Origin: Pseudonocardiales bacterium
GTDB lineage: Bacteria > Actinomycetota > Actinomycetes > Mycobacteriales > Pseudonocardiaceae
NCBI GenBank assembly: GCA_003244055.1
Contig: QHBZ01000195.1
Location: 1-54,416 of the forward strand
Direction: 5' to 3'
DNA: 54,416 nt
Part shown: one piece after another, positions 25,229 through 35,614 of the stretch
Layout: each line of letters begins with the position of its first letter
How positions within the stretch are numbered: the stretch's first letter is position 1
The notes under the pieces: model-generated
Told to the model about the DNA's origin: nothing
Databases searched by the model: none
What the model saw: the letters and a program-made list of their open reading frames with translations, nothing else
Made by a program: the position numbers and the translations under genes

Positions 25229-25690
25229 GTGTTGCTAAGCCGCGTTGCCCGCCCGCTGCTTGCCGCCGTGTCCGTCGCCAACGGTGTGGACACCCTGATG
25301 AACCCGAAGCCGAGGATAGAGGCGGTCACCCCGCTGCTCGCCAAGGGGCAGGGAGTGTTGCCCGCGGCCGTAAGCCCTGCGTTGGTTGTGCAAGCGGGCG
25401 CTGCCGCGAAGATTGCCGCCGGGGTGCTGATGGGTCTGGGGTGGGCTCCGCGGCTCGCCGCGACGGTCCTCGCCGTGGACCTGATCCCGAACACCGTGGC
25501 CGAGCAGCCGTTCGGGTCCGCCGGTTCCCCCGACGCCCGCAAGGCCCGCCAGGAGCGGTTCCTGTCCAACTGCGGGCTGCTGGGTGGGCTGCTGCTGGCG
25601 GTCGCCACGCCCCGCGGCAAGCGGAGCAAGCGCGGCAGGAAGCTCGCCAGGAAGCTCGCCGCGAAGCGTCGGGCACGCATGGCTCGCTGA
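25229..25690 (+). CDS. DoxX family membrane protein
   Basis: GTG 25229 lies 5 nt after GAAAGGAG, giving 153 residues. The order of segments ([63 protein letters not shown], then [23 protein letters not shown]) is that of DoxX proteins with four membrane helices. The C-terminus is strongly basic. DoxX proteins are linked to quinone or thiosulfate redox and thiol stress; the partner here is unknown. It precedes the mycothiol-dependent dehydrogenase gene by 19 nt. Confidence 0.87.
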   Translation: MLLSRVARPLLAAVSVANGVDTLMNPKPRIEAVTPLLAKGQGVLPAAVSPALVVQAGAAAKIAAGVLMGLGWAPRLAATVLAVDLIPNTVAEQPFGSAGSPDARKARQERFLSNCGLLGGLLLAVATPRGKRSKRGRKLARKLAAKRRARMAR

Positions 25691-25709
25691 ACGCAGCGCG
25701 GAGGTCGCC

Positions 25710-26798
25710 GTGATCCACGAAGTACGTGGGGTGGTGGCGCGCGGCAAGGGCGCGCCGGTGACGGTGGAGACGGTGCAAGTGCCAGACCCTGGCCCGGGTG
25801 AGGCGTTGGTCGCGGTGCAGGCGTGCGGCGTGTGCTTCACCGACCTGCACTACCGCCGGGGTGCGATCAATGACGAGTTCCCGTTCCTGCTCGGGCATGA
25901 GGCCGCTGGCGTGGTGGAGGCCGTGGGTGCCGGGGTTGACACCGTGGCACCCGGGGACTTCGTCATCCTCAACTGGCGCGCGGTCTGCGGACGCTGCCGT
26001 GCGTGCCGGCGTGGCAAACCCTGGTATTGCTTCGACACCCACAACGCCGCGCAGCCGATGACCTTGTCTGACGGCACCGCGCTATCCCCCGCGCTGGGTA
26101 TCGGGGCGTTCGCCGACAAGACCTTGGTGCACAGCGGCCAGTGCACCAAGGTCAATCCGGCGATCGCGCCGGAGATCGCCGGACTGCTCGGTTGCGGGGT
26201 GATGGCGGGCCTCGGCGCGGCGATCAACACTGGCGGTGTCAGCCGCGGCGACTCGGTAGCGGTGATCGGCTGCGGCGGCGTCGGCGATGCGGCCATCGCC
26301 GGGGCGGCCCTGGCGGGGGCGACCACGATCATCGGCATCGACGTCGACCCCGGCAAACTCCGCTGGGCCACCGACTTCGGCGCGACGCACACTGTCAACG
26401 CCCGGGAGTCCGACCCCATCGAGGCGGTGCGGGCATACACCGGTGGCTTCGGAGCGGATGTCGTGATCGACGCGGTGGGCCGGCCGGAGACCTGGCGGCA
26501 GGCATTCTTCGCCCGCGACTACGCGGGCACCGTCGTACTGGTCGGGGTGCCCACCCCAGAGATGATGGTGCCCGAGATCCCACTGCTGGAGATCTTCGGA
26601 CGGGGCGGAGCGCTGAAGTCGTCATGGTACGGCGACTGCCTTCCCGAGCGGGACTTCCCCATGCTGGTCGATCTGCACCTGCAGGGACGGCTACCGCTGG
26701 AGAAGTTCGTCTCCGAGACGATCACTCTGGACGATGTGGAAGCGGCCTTCGGCAAGATCGAGCGCGGCGAGGTGCTACGTAGCGTCGTGTTGCTGTGA
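25710..26798 (+). CDS. S-(hydroxymethyl)mycothiol dehydrogenase-like zinc alcohol dehydrogenase
   Basis: GTG 25710 follows GGAGG and gives 362 residues. Zinc-dependent ADH motifs are present: catalytic Cys in [24 protein letters not shown], four structural-zinc cysteines in [15 protein letters not shown], and the NAD-binding [13 protein letters not shown]. Its sequence and its translational overlap with an MBL gene match the mscR/adhE2 pair (Rv2259-Rv2260) of mycobacteria. It would oxidise the mycothiol adduct of formaldehyde, or reduce S-nitrosomycothiol, with NAD(H). Substrate is inferred from family and context. Confidence 0.87.
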   Translation: MIHEVRGVVARGKGAPVTVETVQVPDPGPGEALVAVQACGVCFTDLHYRRGAINDEFPFLLGHEAAGVVEAVGAGVDTVAPGDFVILNWRAVCGRCRACRRGKPWYCFDTHNAAQPMTLSDGTALSPALGIGAFADKTLVHSGQCTKVNPAIAPEIAGLLGCGVMAGLGAAINTGGVSRGDSVAVIGCGGVGDAAIAGAALAGATTIIGIDVDPGKLRWATDFGATHTVNARESDPIEAVRAYTGGFGADVVIDAVGRPETWRQAFFARDYAGTVVLVGVPTPEMMVPEIPLLEIFGRGGALKSSWYGDCLPERDFPMLVDLHLQGRLPLEKFVSETITLDDVEAAFGKIERGEVLRSVVLL

Positions 26799-27397
26799 TC
26801 GAGCGGGTGGTCACCTCGGGCACCTTCAGCCTTGACGGCGGCACCTGGGAGGTCGACAACAACGTCTGGCTGGTCGGCGACGAACGCGAGGTGATCGTCG
26901 TAGACGCAGCGCACGACGCCGAAGCGATTGCTGCGGCCGTCGGCGACCGGCGAGTGCTGGCCATTGTGTGCACCCACGCTCACGATGATCACGTCAGTGC
27001 TGCGCCGGAGCTGTCTCGCAAGCTCGCCGCGCCGGTGCTGTTGCACCCCGCGGAGCATGTGCTGTGGCGCCTCGCGCACCCCGACACACCGCCGCCGGAT
27101 GCCGAGCTCGCCGACGGCGACGTGCTGCGTGTCGCGGGCACCGCCCTGCGGGTATTGCACACCCCCGGGCACTCCCCTGGCTCATGTTGTCTGTACGCCC
27201 CAGACCTCAACGTGGTGTTCAGCGGGGACACGCTGTTTCAGGGCGGTCCCGGCGCCACCGGTCGGTCCTACTCGGACTTCGATGAGATCACTGCTTCGAT
27301 CCGGAACCGGTTACTCACGCTGCCTGCAGCGACCGAGGTTCGGACCGGGCACGGCGACTCCACGACAATCGGCGGGGAAGCCGAGCACATCGGCTGA
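26795..27397 (+). CDS. MBL-fold metallo-hydrolase coupled to the mycothiol dehydrogenase
   Basis: The GTG overlaps the dehydrogenase stop (GTGA at 26795-26798). The 200-residue protein has the full metal-binding set: THAHDDH (HxHxDH), [18 protein letters not shown] and a final GHGDST. It is related to glyoxalase II-like hydrolases. Next to the mycothiol-dependent dehydrogenase it probably hydrolyses the S-formylmycothiol product or a related thioester (inference). Confidence 0.87.
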   Translation: MIERVVTSGTFSLDGGTWEVDNNVWLVGDEREVIVVDAAHDAEAIAAAVGDRRVLAIVCTHAHDDHVSAAPELSRKLAAPVLLHPAEHVLWRLAHPDTPPPDAELADGDVLRVAGTALRVLHTPGHSPGSCCLYAPDLNVVFSGDTLFQGGPGATGRSYSDFDEITASIRNRLLTLPAATEVRTGHGDSTTIGGEAEHIG

Positions 27398-27448
27398 GTG
27401 GATCACTCGGAGGCGCTGATGCCCAGACTCGCGAGCTTGATCGCCGGA

Positions 27449-28504
27449 TCAGGAGGCGCCGACCAGCCGCATGGCGGGAACCGACACGGTGCGTTGCACG
27501 CCCACCCGCTCGGTCACCCGGGATGGCTCGATCACCCGACACTCGGTAACGATCGCGGTGACCAGGTCGGCCGGGGTCACATCAAAGGCGGGATTCAGCG
27601 CGGTGGACTCGGCCGGCGCCATCCGCCAGCCCCCCACCAGCAGCACCTCGTCGGGATCTCGGTACTCGATGGTCACCGCTGCTCCGGTGGGCGTGTCCGG
27701 GTCGAGCGTGGCGGTCGGGGCAGCCACCACGAAGGGGATACCGGCCCGCGCCGCGGCCAGGGCCAGCGGGTAGGTGCCCACCTTGTTCACCACATCGTAG
27801 TTGGCGGCGATCCGGTCCGCTCCGACGATGACCGCGTCCACCTGCCCACTGGCGATGAGGCCCGGTCCGGCGGCGTCGACCACCACCTGGTGCGGCACCC
27901 CCAGCTGGGCGAGTTCGAACGCGGTGATCCGGGAACCCTGCAGCAGCGGGCGAGTCTCCCCGACCACCACCATCGAGATCAACGAGTCGGCATGCAGGGC
28001 CCGAACGATGCCGAGCGCGGTGCCCCACTCCACGCAGGCCAGCGCGCCCGCATTGCAGTGGGTATGCAGCACCATTGGCCGGTCGCCGACATAGCTGCGC
28101 AGCAGGGCGGCGCCAAGCCGGGACAGCGTCGCGCACGCTCGAACGTCGGCCTCCACCAGCGCGGTCGCGGCATCGAGCACCGCGGCGGGTCCATCCGGCA
28201 CCGCGGGCAACACCTGCTGTACGGCCCATCTCAGGTGGGCCGCGGTGGGGCGGGCGGCGGCGATGCGACGGGCGTCGGCCCGCACGGCTTCGGGATCGTA
28301 GCCCTGGTCGGCAGACCGCGCCGCGGCGAGCGCGACGCCCAGAGCACCCATCGCGCCCAGCGCGGGCGCGCCACGCACGACCAACCGGTGGATCGCGTCC
28401 ACTACCTCGCGGACGGTGTGCAGGGCCACTCGCCGCTGTTGCGGTAGGGCCGTCTGGTCAACCACATCGACGTGTCCGTCGATCCACTCGATGGTGCGGC
28501 GCAT
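27449..28504 (-). CDS. mtnA: S-methyl-5-thioribose-1-phosphate isomerase
   Basis: ATG 28504 (MRRTIEWIDG) gives 351 residues, the usual MtnA length. Family motifs include RGAPALGAMGALGVALA, the catalytic cysteine in HTHCNAGALA and the catalytic aspartate in VGADRIAANYDVVNKVGTY. It isomerises methylthioribose-1-phosphate to methylthioribulose-1-phosphate in methionine salvage. No other salvage genes are in the window. It follows gltA on the same strand after 94 nt. Confidence 0.92.
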   Translation of the reverse strand: MRRTIEWIDGHVDVVDQTALPQQRRVALHTVREVVDAIHRLVVRGAPALGAMGALGVALAAARSADQGYDPEAVRADARRIAAARPTAAHLRWAVQQVLPAVPDGPAAVLDAATALVEADVRACATLSRLGAALLRSYVGDRPMVLHTHCNAGALACVEWGTALGIVRALHADSLISMVVVGETRPLLQGSRITAFELAQLGVPHQVVVDAAGPGLIASGQVDAVIVGADRIAANYDVVNKVGTYPLALAAARAGIPFVVAAPTATLDPDTPTGAAVTIEYRDPDEVLLVGGWRMAPAESTALNPAFDVTPADLVTAIVTECRVIEPSRVTERVGVQRTVSVPAMRLVGAS

Positions 28505-28598
28505 GAGTACCTGGCTTCCCGGTTCGGTCTGCGGGCAACCTACGCGTCGGGCAGCAGGTCGCGCACCGCCCAACGGATGATGCTGGGCCGCGAAGAAG

Positions 28599-29891
28599 CT
28601 AGCGCTGGGTAATGTCGGTGTACTCCCGTTCGGAGTAACCGGTGTAGACCTGCCGCGGCCTGCCGATCTTGGTTTCCGGATCGTTGATCATCTCGCGCCA
28701 GTGCGCGATCCAGCCCGGCAACCGCCCCAGCGCGAAGAGCACCGTGAACATCCTGGTCGGAAAGCCCATCGCCCGGTAGATCAGACCGGTGTAGAAGTCG
28801 ACGTTGGGGTACAGCTTGCGCTCGACGAAGTAGTCGTCGGCCAGTGCCTTCTCCTCCAGCGCCAGGGCGATCTCGAGCAGCGGGTCGTTGACTCCCAGCT
28901 TGTGCAGGATCTCGTCCGCTGTCCTCTTGACGATCTTGGCTCGGGGATCGTAGTTCTTGTAGACCCGATGCCCGAAGCCCATCAGCCGCACACCGCGCTC
29001 GTGGTTTTTCACCTTCTTGACGAAGGCGTCTACGTCACCGCCGTCGAGCCGGATACGTTCGAGCATCTCCAGCACCAACTGGTTCGCCCCGCCATGCAAT
29101 GGGCCGAACAGCGCATTGATCCCCGCCGAGATCGACGCGAACAGGTTGGCCTGCGATGAGCCGACCATCCGCACGGTGGAGGTCGAACAGTTCTGCTCAT
29201 GATCGGCGTGCAGCATCAACAACAGGTCCAGCGCGTCGGCCACCACCGGATCGACGTCGAAGGGTTCAGTAGGAAGCCCGAAGGTCATCCGCACGAAGTT
29301 GTGCACCAGGCTCAATGAGTTGTCCGGGTAGAGGAACGGCTGGCCGATCGACTTCTTGTAGGCGTAAGCGGCGATCGTGGGCAACTTGGCCAGCAGCCTC
29401 GCGGTGGAGATCTCCACCTGGTCGTGGTCGAACGGGTTGAGGCTGTCCTGGTAGAAGGTGGAGAGTGCGGACACCGCGCTGGACAGCACCGGCATCGGAT
29501 GGGCGTCGCGCGGGAAACCGTCGAAGAACCGCTTGAGGTCCTCGTGCAGCAGGGTGTGTACCCGGATCAGGTCGGTGAACCTGTCCAGCTGCCCGCTGGT
29601 CGGCAGGTCCCCGTAGATCAGCAGGTAGCTGGTCTCCAGGAAAGTCGAGCGCTGCGCCAGCACTTCGATCGGATAACCCCGGTAGCGCAGCACGCCCGCG
29701 TCGCCGTCGATGTAGGTGATCTGCGACGTGCACCCGGCGGAGTTGACGAATCCCGGGTCGAGAGCGACCATCCCGGTGTCGGCCAGCAGCGTGCCCAGGT
29801 TGATCCCGGACGCCCCCTGGGTCGCCCTGGTGATCGACATCTGGTGCTCGCCGCCCGGGTAGCCCAGGCTCACGGCTGGTTCGCAAGGCAC
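28599..29891 (-). CDS. gltA: Citrate synthase (type I, GltA)
   Basis: The 430-residue protein is full length, from SLGYPGGEHQM through GCTSQITYIDGDAGVLRYRGYPIEVLA to the C-terminal RPRQVYTGYSEREY. Catalytic histidines are in LLMLHADHEQNCSTS and LMGFGHRVYKNYDPRA, with GPLHGGANQ between. It condenses oxaloacetate and acetyl-CoA in the TCA cycle. Start is taken as GTG 29891 because the PGGEH segment belongs to the family. It lies 52 nt downstream of pdxH on the same strand. Confidence 0.95.
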   Translation of the reverse strand: MPCEPAVSLGYPGGEHQMSITRATQGASGINLGTLLADTGMVALDPGFVNSAGCTSQITYIDGDAGVLRYRGYPIEVLAQRSTFLETSYLLIYGDLPTSGQLDRFTDLIRVHTLLHEDLKRFFDGFPRDAHPMPVLSSAVSALSTFYQDSLNPFDHDQVEISTARLLAKLPTIAAYAYKKSIGQPFLYPDNSLSLVHNFVRMTFGLPTEPFDVDPVVADALDLLLMLHADHEQNCSTSTVRMVGSSQANLFASISAGINALFGPLHGGANQLVLEMLERIRLDGGDVDAFVKKVKNHERGVRLMGFGHRVYKNYDPRAKIVKRTADEILHKLGVNDPLLEIALALEEKALADDYFVERKLYPNVDFYTGLIYRAMGFPTRMFTVLFALGRLPGWIAHWREMINDPETKIGRPRQVYTGYSEREYTDITQR

Positions 29892-29943
29892 CTACCCAAC
29901 GTAGCTTGCCGTGCGTTATGGAGGGTAGAACACCACGGTAGCG

Positions 29944-30621
29944 TCACGGGGCGAGTCGCTGAACAGTCCAGTCGCCGTCCTCGGCGACCTGGTATCGCAG
30001 CCGGTCGTGCATCCGGTTGGGCCTGCCTTGCCAGAACTCCACGCTCACCGGATTGATCCGCACCCCGCCCCAATGCGGCGGCAACGGCACCTGCTCGACG
30101 TCGGCGAATCTCGCCGCGGCCTGCTCCAGCGCGACGTCCAGGGCGCGCCGATCGGGCACCACGGTGGACTGCGCTGACGCCCACGCCCCGAGCTGGGCGC
30201 CCCGGGGACGGGTCTGCCAGTACGTCGCGCTCTCCTCGGGCGTGATCAGCGCAACCGGCCCCCGCAGGTGCACCTGACGGTGCAGCGCCAGCCAGGGAAA
30301 CGTCGCCGCGGCGAACGCCGTGACGTCCAGGTCGCGCATCTTGGCGGAGGTGAGGTTGGTGTAGAACACAAGACCGCGGGAGTCGAGGCCCTTGGCCAAC
30401 ACGGTGCGGGAGCTGGGCAGCCCAGCGGCGTCCGCGGTGGCCAGCACCATCGCGTTGGGCTCGGGAACGCCCGCGGCCGCAGCGTCGCCGAGCCAACCCG
30501 CGAGCTGCTCGTGCCAGCCTCCGGCAAGGCCGGCTTCCTCCAGCGCGGCAGCAGGGTAGGCGACCCGCATCCGGGCCAGGTCATCGGTCCGGATGCCCCG
30601 GTCCGTCCCCCCAGTCGCCAC
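29944..30621 (-). CDS. pdxH: Pyridoxamine 5'-phosphate oxidase
   Basis: GTG 30621 follows AGGAGAG and gives 225 residues. The FMN-binding split barrel shows AMVLATADAAGLPSSRTVLAKGLDSRGLVFYTNLTSAKMRDL. It also has ATYWQTRPRGAQLGAWAS, and the C-terminal substrate motif VEFWQGRPNRMHDRLRY is diagnostic of PdxH. It oxidises pyridoxamine/pyridoxine 5'-phosphate to PLP. Frames extending to 30792 pass through the 14-bp repeat array and are not likely coding. Confidence 0.93.
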   Translation of the reverse strand: MATGGTDRGIRTDDLARMRVAYPAAALEEAGLAGGWHEQLAGWLGDAAAAGVPEPNAMVLATADAAGLPSSRTVLAKGLDSRGLVFYTNLTSAKMRDLDVTAFAAATFPWLALHRQVHLRGPVALITPEESATYWQTRPRGAQLGAWASAQSTVVPDRRALDVALEQAAARFADVEQVPLPPHWGGVRINPVSVEFWQGRPNRMHDRLRYQVAEDGDWTVQRLAP

Positions 30622-30666
30622 GCCGCACTCTCCTCGTTCAGATCCCGGAACCCTTGCGCCGACCAC

Positions 30667-30750
30667 ATTGGGCTGTTCACCTTGCGCTGTCCACATTGGG
30701 CTGTTGACATTGTGCTGTTGACATTGGGCTGTTGACATTGGGCTGTTCAC
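30667..30750. repeat. Six tandem 14-bp repeats in the pdxH-citA divergent region
   Basis: Six contiguous 14-mers are variants of ATTGGGCTGTT(C/G)AC, with changes only at a few positions. They fill 84 bp between the pdxH start (30621) and the citrate synthase start (30900). The 14-bp period is not a codon multiple. The repeated GTT(C/G)AC core is suited to a tandem DNA-binding site, but replication slippage alone could explain it. Confidence 0.85.
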
Positions 30751-30899
30751 ATTCGAGCCCCCGGATTGCCAGCAGATGGCCATTGGGTGCACTGTTAGTC
30801 AACCCGCGCGGCGCCGCGCTGTGGCGTGCGCCCACCCCGCTGGCCGATCAGCGACCCGCGCGTGTCCAGTACAGGGCCGCATCGCGCGAGGAGGTCGGC

Positions 30900-32030
30900 G
30901 TGACTGTGTCGAACGGGCTAGCGGACACCACAGGTTTCAAGCCGGGGCTGGAGGACGTAGTCGCCTTCCACACCGAGATCGCCGAACCGGATCGCAGCGG
31001 CGGCGCGTTACGCTACCGCGGCGTCGATATCGAGGATCTCGTCGGTCATGTGACATTCGGCGACGTGTGGGCGTTGCTGACCGACGGACGCTTCGGCCAC
31101 GGGCTACCTCCCGCCGAGCCCTTTCCACTGCCCGTGCACACCGGTGACGTCCGGGTCGACGTGCAAGCCGCACTGGCGATGCTCGCGCCGATCTGGGGCT
31201 ATCGCCCGCTGCTGGACTGCTCCGATGCGCAGGCCCGAACGGATCTGGCCAGGGCATCGGTGATGGCGCTGTCCTACATGGCGCAGTCCGCTCGCGGGAT
31301 CCACCAACCGGCCATTCCGCAGCACCGGATCGACCAGTGCGCCACCATCACCGAACGGTTCATGACCCGATGGCACGGCGATCCGGACCCGGCACACGTC
31401 CAGGCGGTGGACGCCTACTGGGTGTCGGCTGCCGAACACGGTCTCAACGCCTCGACCTTCACTGCCCGGGTGATCGCCTCCACCGGTGCCGACGCCGCCG
31501 CCTGCCTGTCCGGGGCGATCGGCGCGATGTCCGGGCCGCTACACGGTGGCGCGCCGGCGCGGGTGCTACCGATGATCGAGGATGTGGAACGCACCGGCAG
31601 TGCCACTGCGGTGGTGTGCAAGGTGCTGGATCGCGGTGAGCGGCTGATGGGCTTCGGCCACCGGGTGTACCGAGCCAAGGATCCGCGAGCCCGGGTACTG
31701 AGCCGGCTGTGCAAGGAACTCGGTGCACCCCGCTACGAGGTGGCGGTGGCGCTGGAACAGGCCGCGCTGGCCGAACTGGCCGAACGGCGGCCAGACCGGG
31801 TGATCGAGACCAACGTCGAGTTCTGGGCCGCGGTGATACTCGATTTCGCGCAGGTGCCACCGCACATGATGCCGGGAATGTTCACCTGCGCGCGGACCGC
31901 GGGCTGGTGCGCGCACATCGTGGAGCAGAAGCGCACCGGCCGGCTGGTCCGTCCGGTGGCGCAGTACGTCGGGCCGGCACCACGCCGTCGCCAGGATGTG
32001 GCGGGCTGGTACGAGATCGGCCGACCTTGA
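30900..32030 (+). CDS. citA: Citrate synthase 2 (CitA-like)
   Basis: GTG 30900 after GAGGAGG gives 376 residues, clearly shorter than the GltA at 28599. It has ALRYRGVDIEDLVGHVTFGDVWALL, HGLNASTFTARVIASTGAD (catalytic His), GPLHGGAPARVLPM and LMGFGHRVYRAKDPRARVL (catalytic His). The mycobacterial counterpart is citA (Rv0889c). It is divergent from pdxH and convergent with the RibD-like gene. It could make citrate or methylcitrate; sequence alone does not decide. Confidence 0.9.
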   Translation: MTVSNGLADTTGFKPGLEDVVAFHTEIAEPDRSGGALRYRGVDIEDLVGHVTFGDVWALLTDGRFGHGLPPAEPFPLPVHTGDVRVDVQAALAMLAPIWGYRPLLDCSDAQARTDLARASVMALSYMAQSARGIHQPAIPQHRIDQCATITERFMTRWHGDPDPAHVQAVDAYWVSAAEHGLNASTFTARVIASTGADAAACLSGAIGAMSGPLHGGAPARVLPMIEDVERTGSATAVVCKVLDRGERLMGFGHRVYRAKDPRARVLSRLCKELGAPRYEVAVALEQAALAELAERRPDRVIETNVEFWAAVILDFAQVPPHMMPGMFTCARTAGWCAHIVEQKRTGRLVRPVAQYVGPAPRRRQDVAGWYEIGRP

Positions 32031-32049
32031 CCCGGTGTCGCTGGCCGGG

Positions 32050-32808
32050 TCACCGGAGTGCGTATCGGGCGAACAGCTGGCCCTGCGCCTCCAGCAGCCA
32101 CACCAGCTCGAGTCCGACCGGCTCGGCCAGCGGCGCCCGGTCGACGATGGACAGCGACCCGGCGCTGCCGGCCAGCGCCGGCGCGATAGACAGGAACAGC
32201 TCGTCAACCAGGCCGGCAGGCAGCAGCGAGGCGTTGAGGCGCGGGCCGCCCTCGCACAACACCGAGCGCACGTTGTACTCGGTGCGCAACCGGTTGAGCA
32301 TCGCTGGCAGGTCCACCTCCTCTCCCGGCGCCGGTCGCAGGTAGCTGACGTCAGCCGCGCACCCTGGTAGGTCGGTGGCGCTGGCGGTGAGCACGACAAC
32401 CCGGGAATGCGGGTCCGCCAGCAGCGGTAGGTCCGAGGTCAGGGTGAGCCGGCGGCTCACCACGACGGCCAGTGGGTCTGGTTCCAGGCCCCGGGCTACC
32501 CGGCGCTGCCGGCGCCGCGGATCGCGGACCAACCGCCCGTACCGCTCGGTGCGTACCGTCCCAGCACCGACCATCACCGCGTCGACCTGCGCCCGCAGCT
32601 CGTGGAACAGCTGTCGGTCGGCCGGGTTGCTGATCGGGGCGGTGCGGTGCGCCACCGCGGCGGCGCCGTCAGCGGTGGCCACCATGTTGAGCACCAGGTA
32701 GGGGCGGTGATCGGGGGCCAGTTCGGCCAGCGCGAGTCCATCCAACGCCTCGCTGGCGGTGACGATCCCGGGCTCGGGCAACAGCCGCCGCAACCTGACC
32801 TCGGTCAC
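32050..32808 (-). CDS. RibD C-terminal-like pyrimidine/pterin reductase
   Basis: The 252-residue protein matches the reductase domain of RibD/dihydrofolate-reductase type: PYLVLNMVATADGAAAV, HELRAQVDAVMVGAGTVRTERYGRL, LAVVVSRRLTL, VLCEGGPRLNASLLPAGLVDELFLSIAPALAG. It is a stand-alone reductase without a deaminase domain, like mycobacterial Rv2671. It probably uses NADPH; the substrate may be a riboflavin intermediate or dihydrofolate. Its GTG overlaps the end of the flavin reductase gene (32805-32808). Confidence 0.85.
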   Translation of the reverse strand: MTEVRLRRLLPEPGIVTASEALDGLALAELAPDHRPYLVLNMVATADGAAAVAHRTAPISNPADRQLFHELRAQVDAVMVGAGTVRTERYGRLVRDPRRRQRRVARGLEPDPLAVVVSRRLTLTSDLPLLADPHSRVVVLTASATDLPGCAADVSYLRPAPGEEVDLPAMLNRLRTEYNVRSVLCEGGPRLNASLLPAGLVDELFLSIAPALAGSAGSLSIVDRAPLAEPVGLELVWLLEAQGQLFARYALR

Positions 32809-33293
32809 GCCGGATGTCCCGGTTCGATGTTTTTGGCTTGGTCGGACGTGAAATAGGACTCATCAGGTTGCCGGTGGGCCGCGATCGGCTCCAGCAGGAA
32901 ACCGACGTGGTCGCCGAGGTCAAGCCGCTCCAGTACCCGCCCGACGAACCAGTTCCGGCACTCCTGCAGGATCGGCGGACCTGCTGGACCGGGCTGCCAG
33001 GCGCAGCGGGCGAACTTGTCCACGCTGTCACCGCTGCAACCGCCGAACAGCCGGGCCAACGCGTCGGCTTGCCGCGGCACGAGGTGCACGGCGATCACGT
33101 CGGCGCTGGTCGCGACACGGTAGGTGTGGTTCTTGCGGGATAGACAGGCCAGGAAGCGGGGCGGATCGATGCTGCTCTGGCAACCGAACCCGACCAGGCA
33201 ACCGGCCTGCTCGGCACCGGCGCGGACCGTGACGATGAACATCGAGTAGTCGAGTTCTCCGACCAACTGCCCGAACGTCTCCCCGGCGTCCAC
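32805..33293 (-). CDS. Flavin reductase-like FMN-binding protein
   Basis: With GTG 33293 the product has 162 residues starting VDAGETFGQLVGELDYSMFIVTV. The segments GCLVGFGCQSSIDPPRFLACLSRKNHTYRVATSADVIAVHLV and WFVGRVLERLDLGDHVGFLLEPIAA are those of the flavin reductase/DIM6-NTAB split-barrel family. A TTG at 33302 is an equally possible start; frames further upstream have no family sequence. It may supply reduced flavin or act on a flavin substrate along with the coupled RibD-like reductase. Confidence 0.8.
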   Translation of the reverse strand: MDAGETFGQLVGELDYSMFIVTVRAGAEQAGCLVGFGCQSSIDPPRFLACLSRKNHTYRVATSADVIAVHLVPRQADALARLFGGCSGDSVDKFARCAWQPGPAGPPILQECRNWFVGRVLERLDLGDHVGFLLEPIAAHRQPDESYFTSDQAKNIEPGHPA

Positions 33294-33448
33294 GCAGATC
33301 AACCTACCGCCGCCTCCACCACCGCACCCCGCTACAGCTCCCAGGCCCGCGAGCTCAACAGCAGAGCTGTTCGGCTCGCGGGAAACGACGCTGGTGTTGA
33401 GCTCGCCGAAGCACAGGGTTGTCCTGGGGACTGGGTACGGTGGGAAGG

Positions 33449-34273
33449 GTGAAGCACTTATCGGTGGGTAAGGTGCGGGACCTGTATTCACTCAATGGCG
33501 ACATCCTGCTCGTCGCCTCCGATCGGATCTCGCTGTATGACGTGGTGCTACCGACGCCCATTCCAGATAAGGGAGCACTACTCACGCAATTGTCGGTATG
33601 GTGGTTTCACCGACTCGGGGATGTGACACCCAACCACCTGATCTCCGCCACTGATGTGCCGCCGGAGTTCGGGCCGCGGGCGATGCGCTGCATCCCGCTG
33701 CGGATGATCCCGGTGGAGTGCATCGCCCGGGGTTATCTCGCCGGCCTGGGGCTTCGCGAGTACGAGGAGACCGGTAGCGTGTCTGGTGTGGCGTTGCCGG
33801 CCGGGCTGTTCGCTGGTAGCCGACTACCCGAACCGATCTTCACGCCGACCACCAAGTCGGTAACCGGGCACGATGAGTTCATCACCTTCGACGACGTTGT
33901 CCGGGAGATCGGCGACGATACCGCGCGGCAGCTCCGTAGTCTGACATTGGAGCTCTACACCACAGCGGCGGAGCACGCGCTGAGCAATGGCATCATCGTC
34001 GCGGACACGAAGTTCGAGTTCGGTTGGGATAGCGCGGGACAATTGACCCTCGGAGACGAAGCGGTGACGTCGGACTCGTCGCGCTTCTGGCTCGCCGAGA
34101 GCTGGCGACCCGGCGTGCCGCCACACGCGTTGGACAAACAGTTCGTCCGGGACTGGGCAGCCGGCACCGGATGGGACCGCGAGCCACCTGGGCCGATCAT
34201 TGCCCCCGCGATCGTGGCGCAAACGCGGCAACGGTACACCGAGGCCTACGAACGCATTACCGGAACCTCGTGG

Positions 34274-34282
<9 letters not shown>
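33449..34282 (+). CDS. purC: Phosphoribosylaminoimidazole-succinocarboxamide synthase
   Basis: The protein begins VKHLSVGKVRDLYSLNGDILLVASDRISLYDVVLP, the ATP-binding start of SAICAR synthetase. It continues with IPVECIARGYLAG, FTPTTKSVTGHDE and GIIVADTKFEFGWD and ends at GTSWPR (about 277 residues). It joins CAIR and aspartate in purine synthesis. GTG 33440 or TTG 33419 are possible upstream starts; the ribosome site does not settle it. The stop lies in the first of four 11-bp repeats leading to serC. Confidence 0.93.
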
Positions 34283-35522
<1,240 letters not shown>

Positions 35523-35614
35523 ACCATGGTGAGCTCGACGGGCGGCGGCGCGCCTCCCCCGGCATCGCCGCCCACCGCCCTACGGTGGTGAGTACTTGAT
35601 GTGGAGGTCCTCGG

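Noticed and set aside
27398-28447. 349-codon plus-strand frame opposite mtnA
   Set aside because: It is antisense to an unmistakable MtnA and is His/Gly/Arg-rich without domains.
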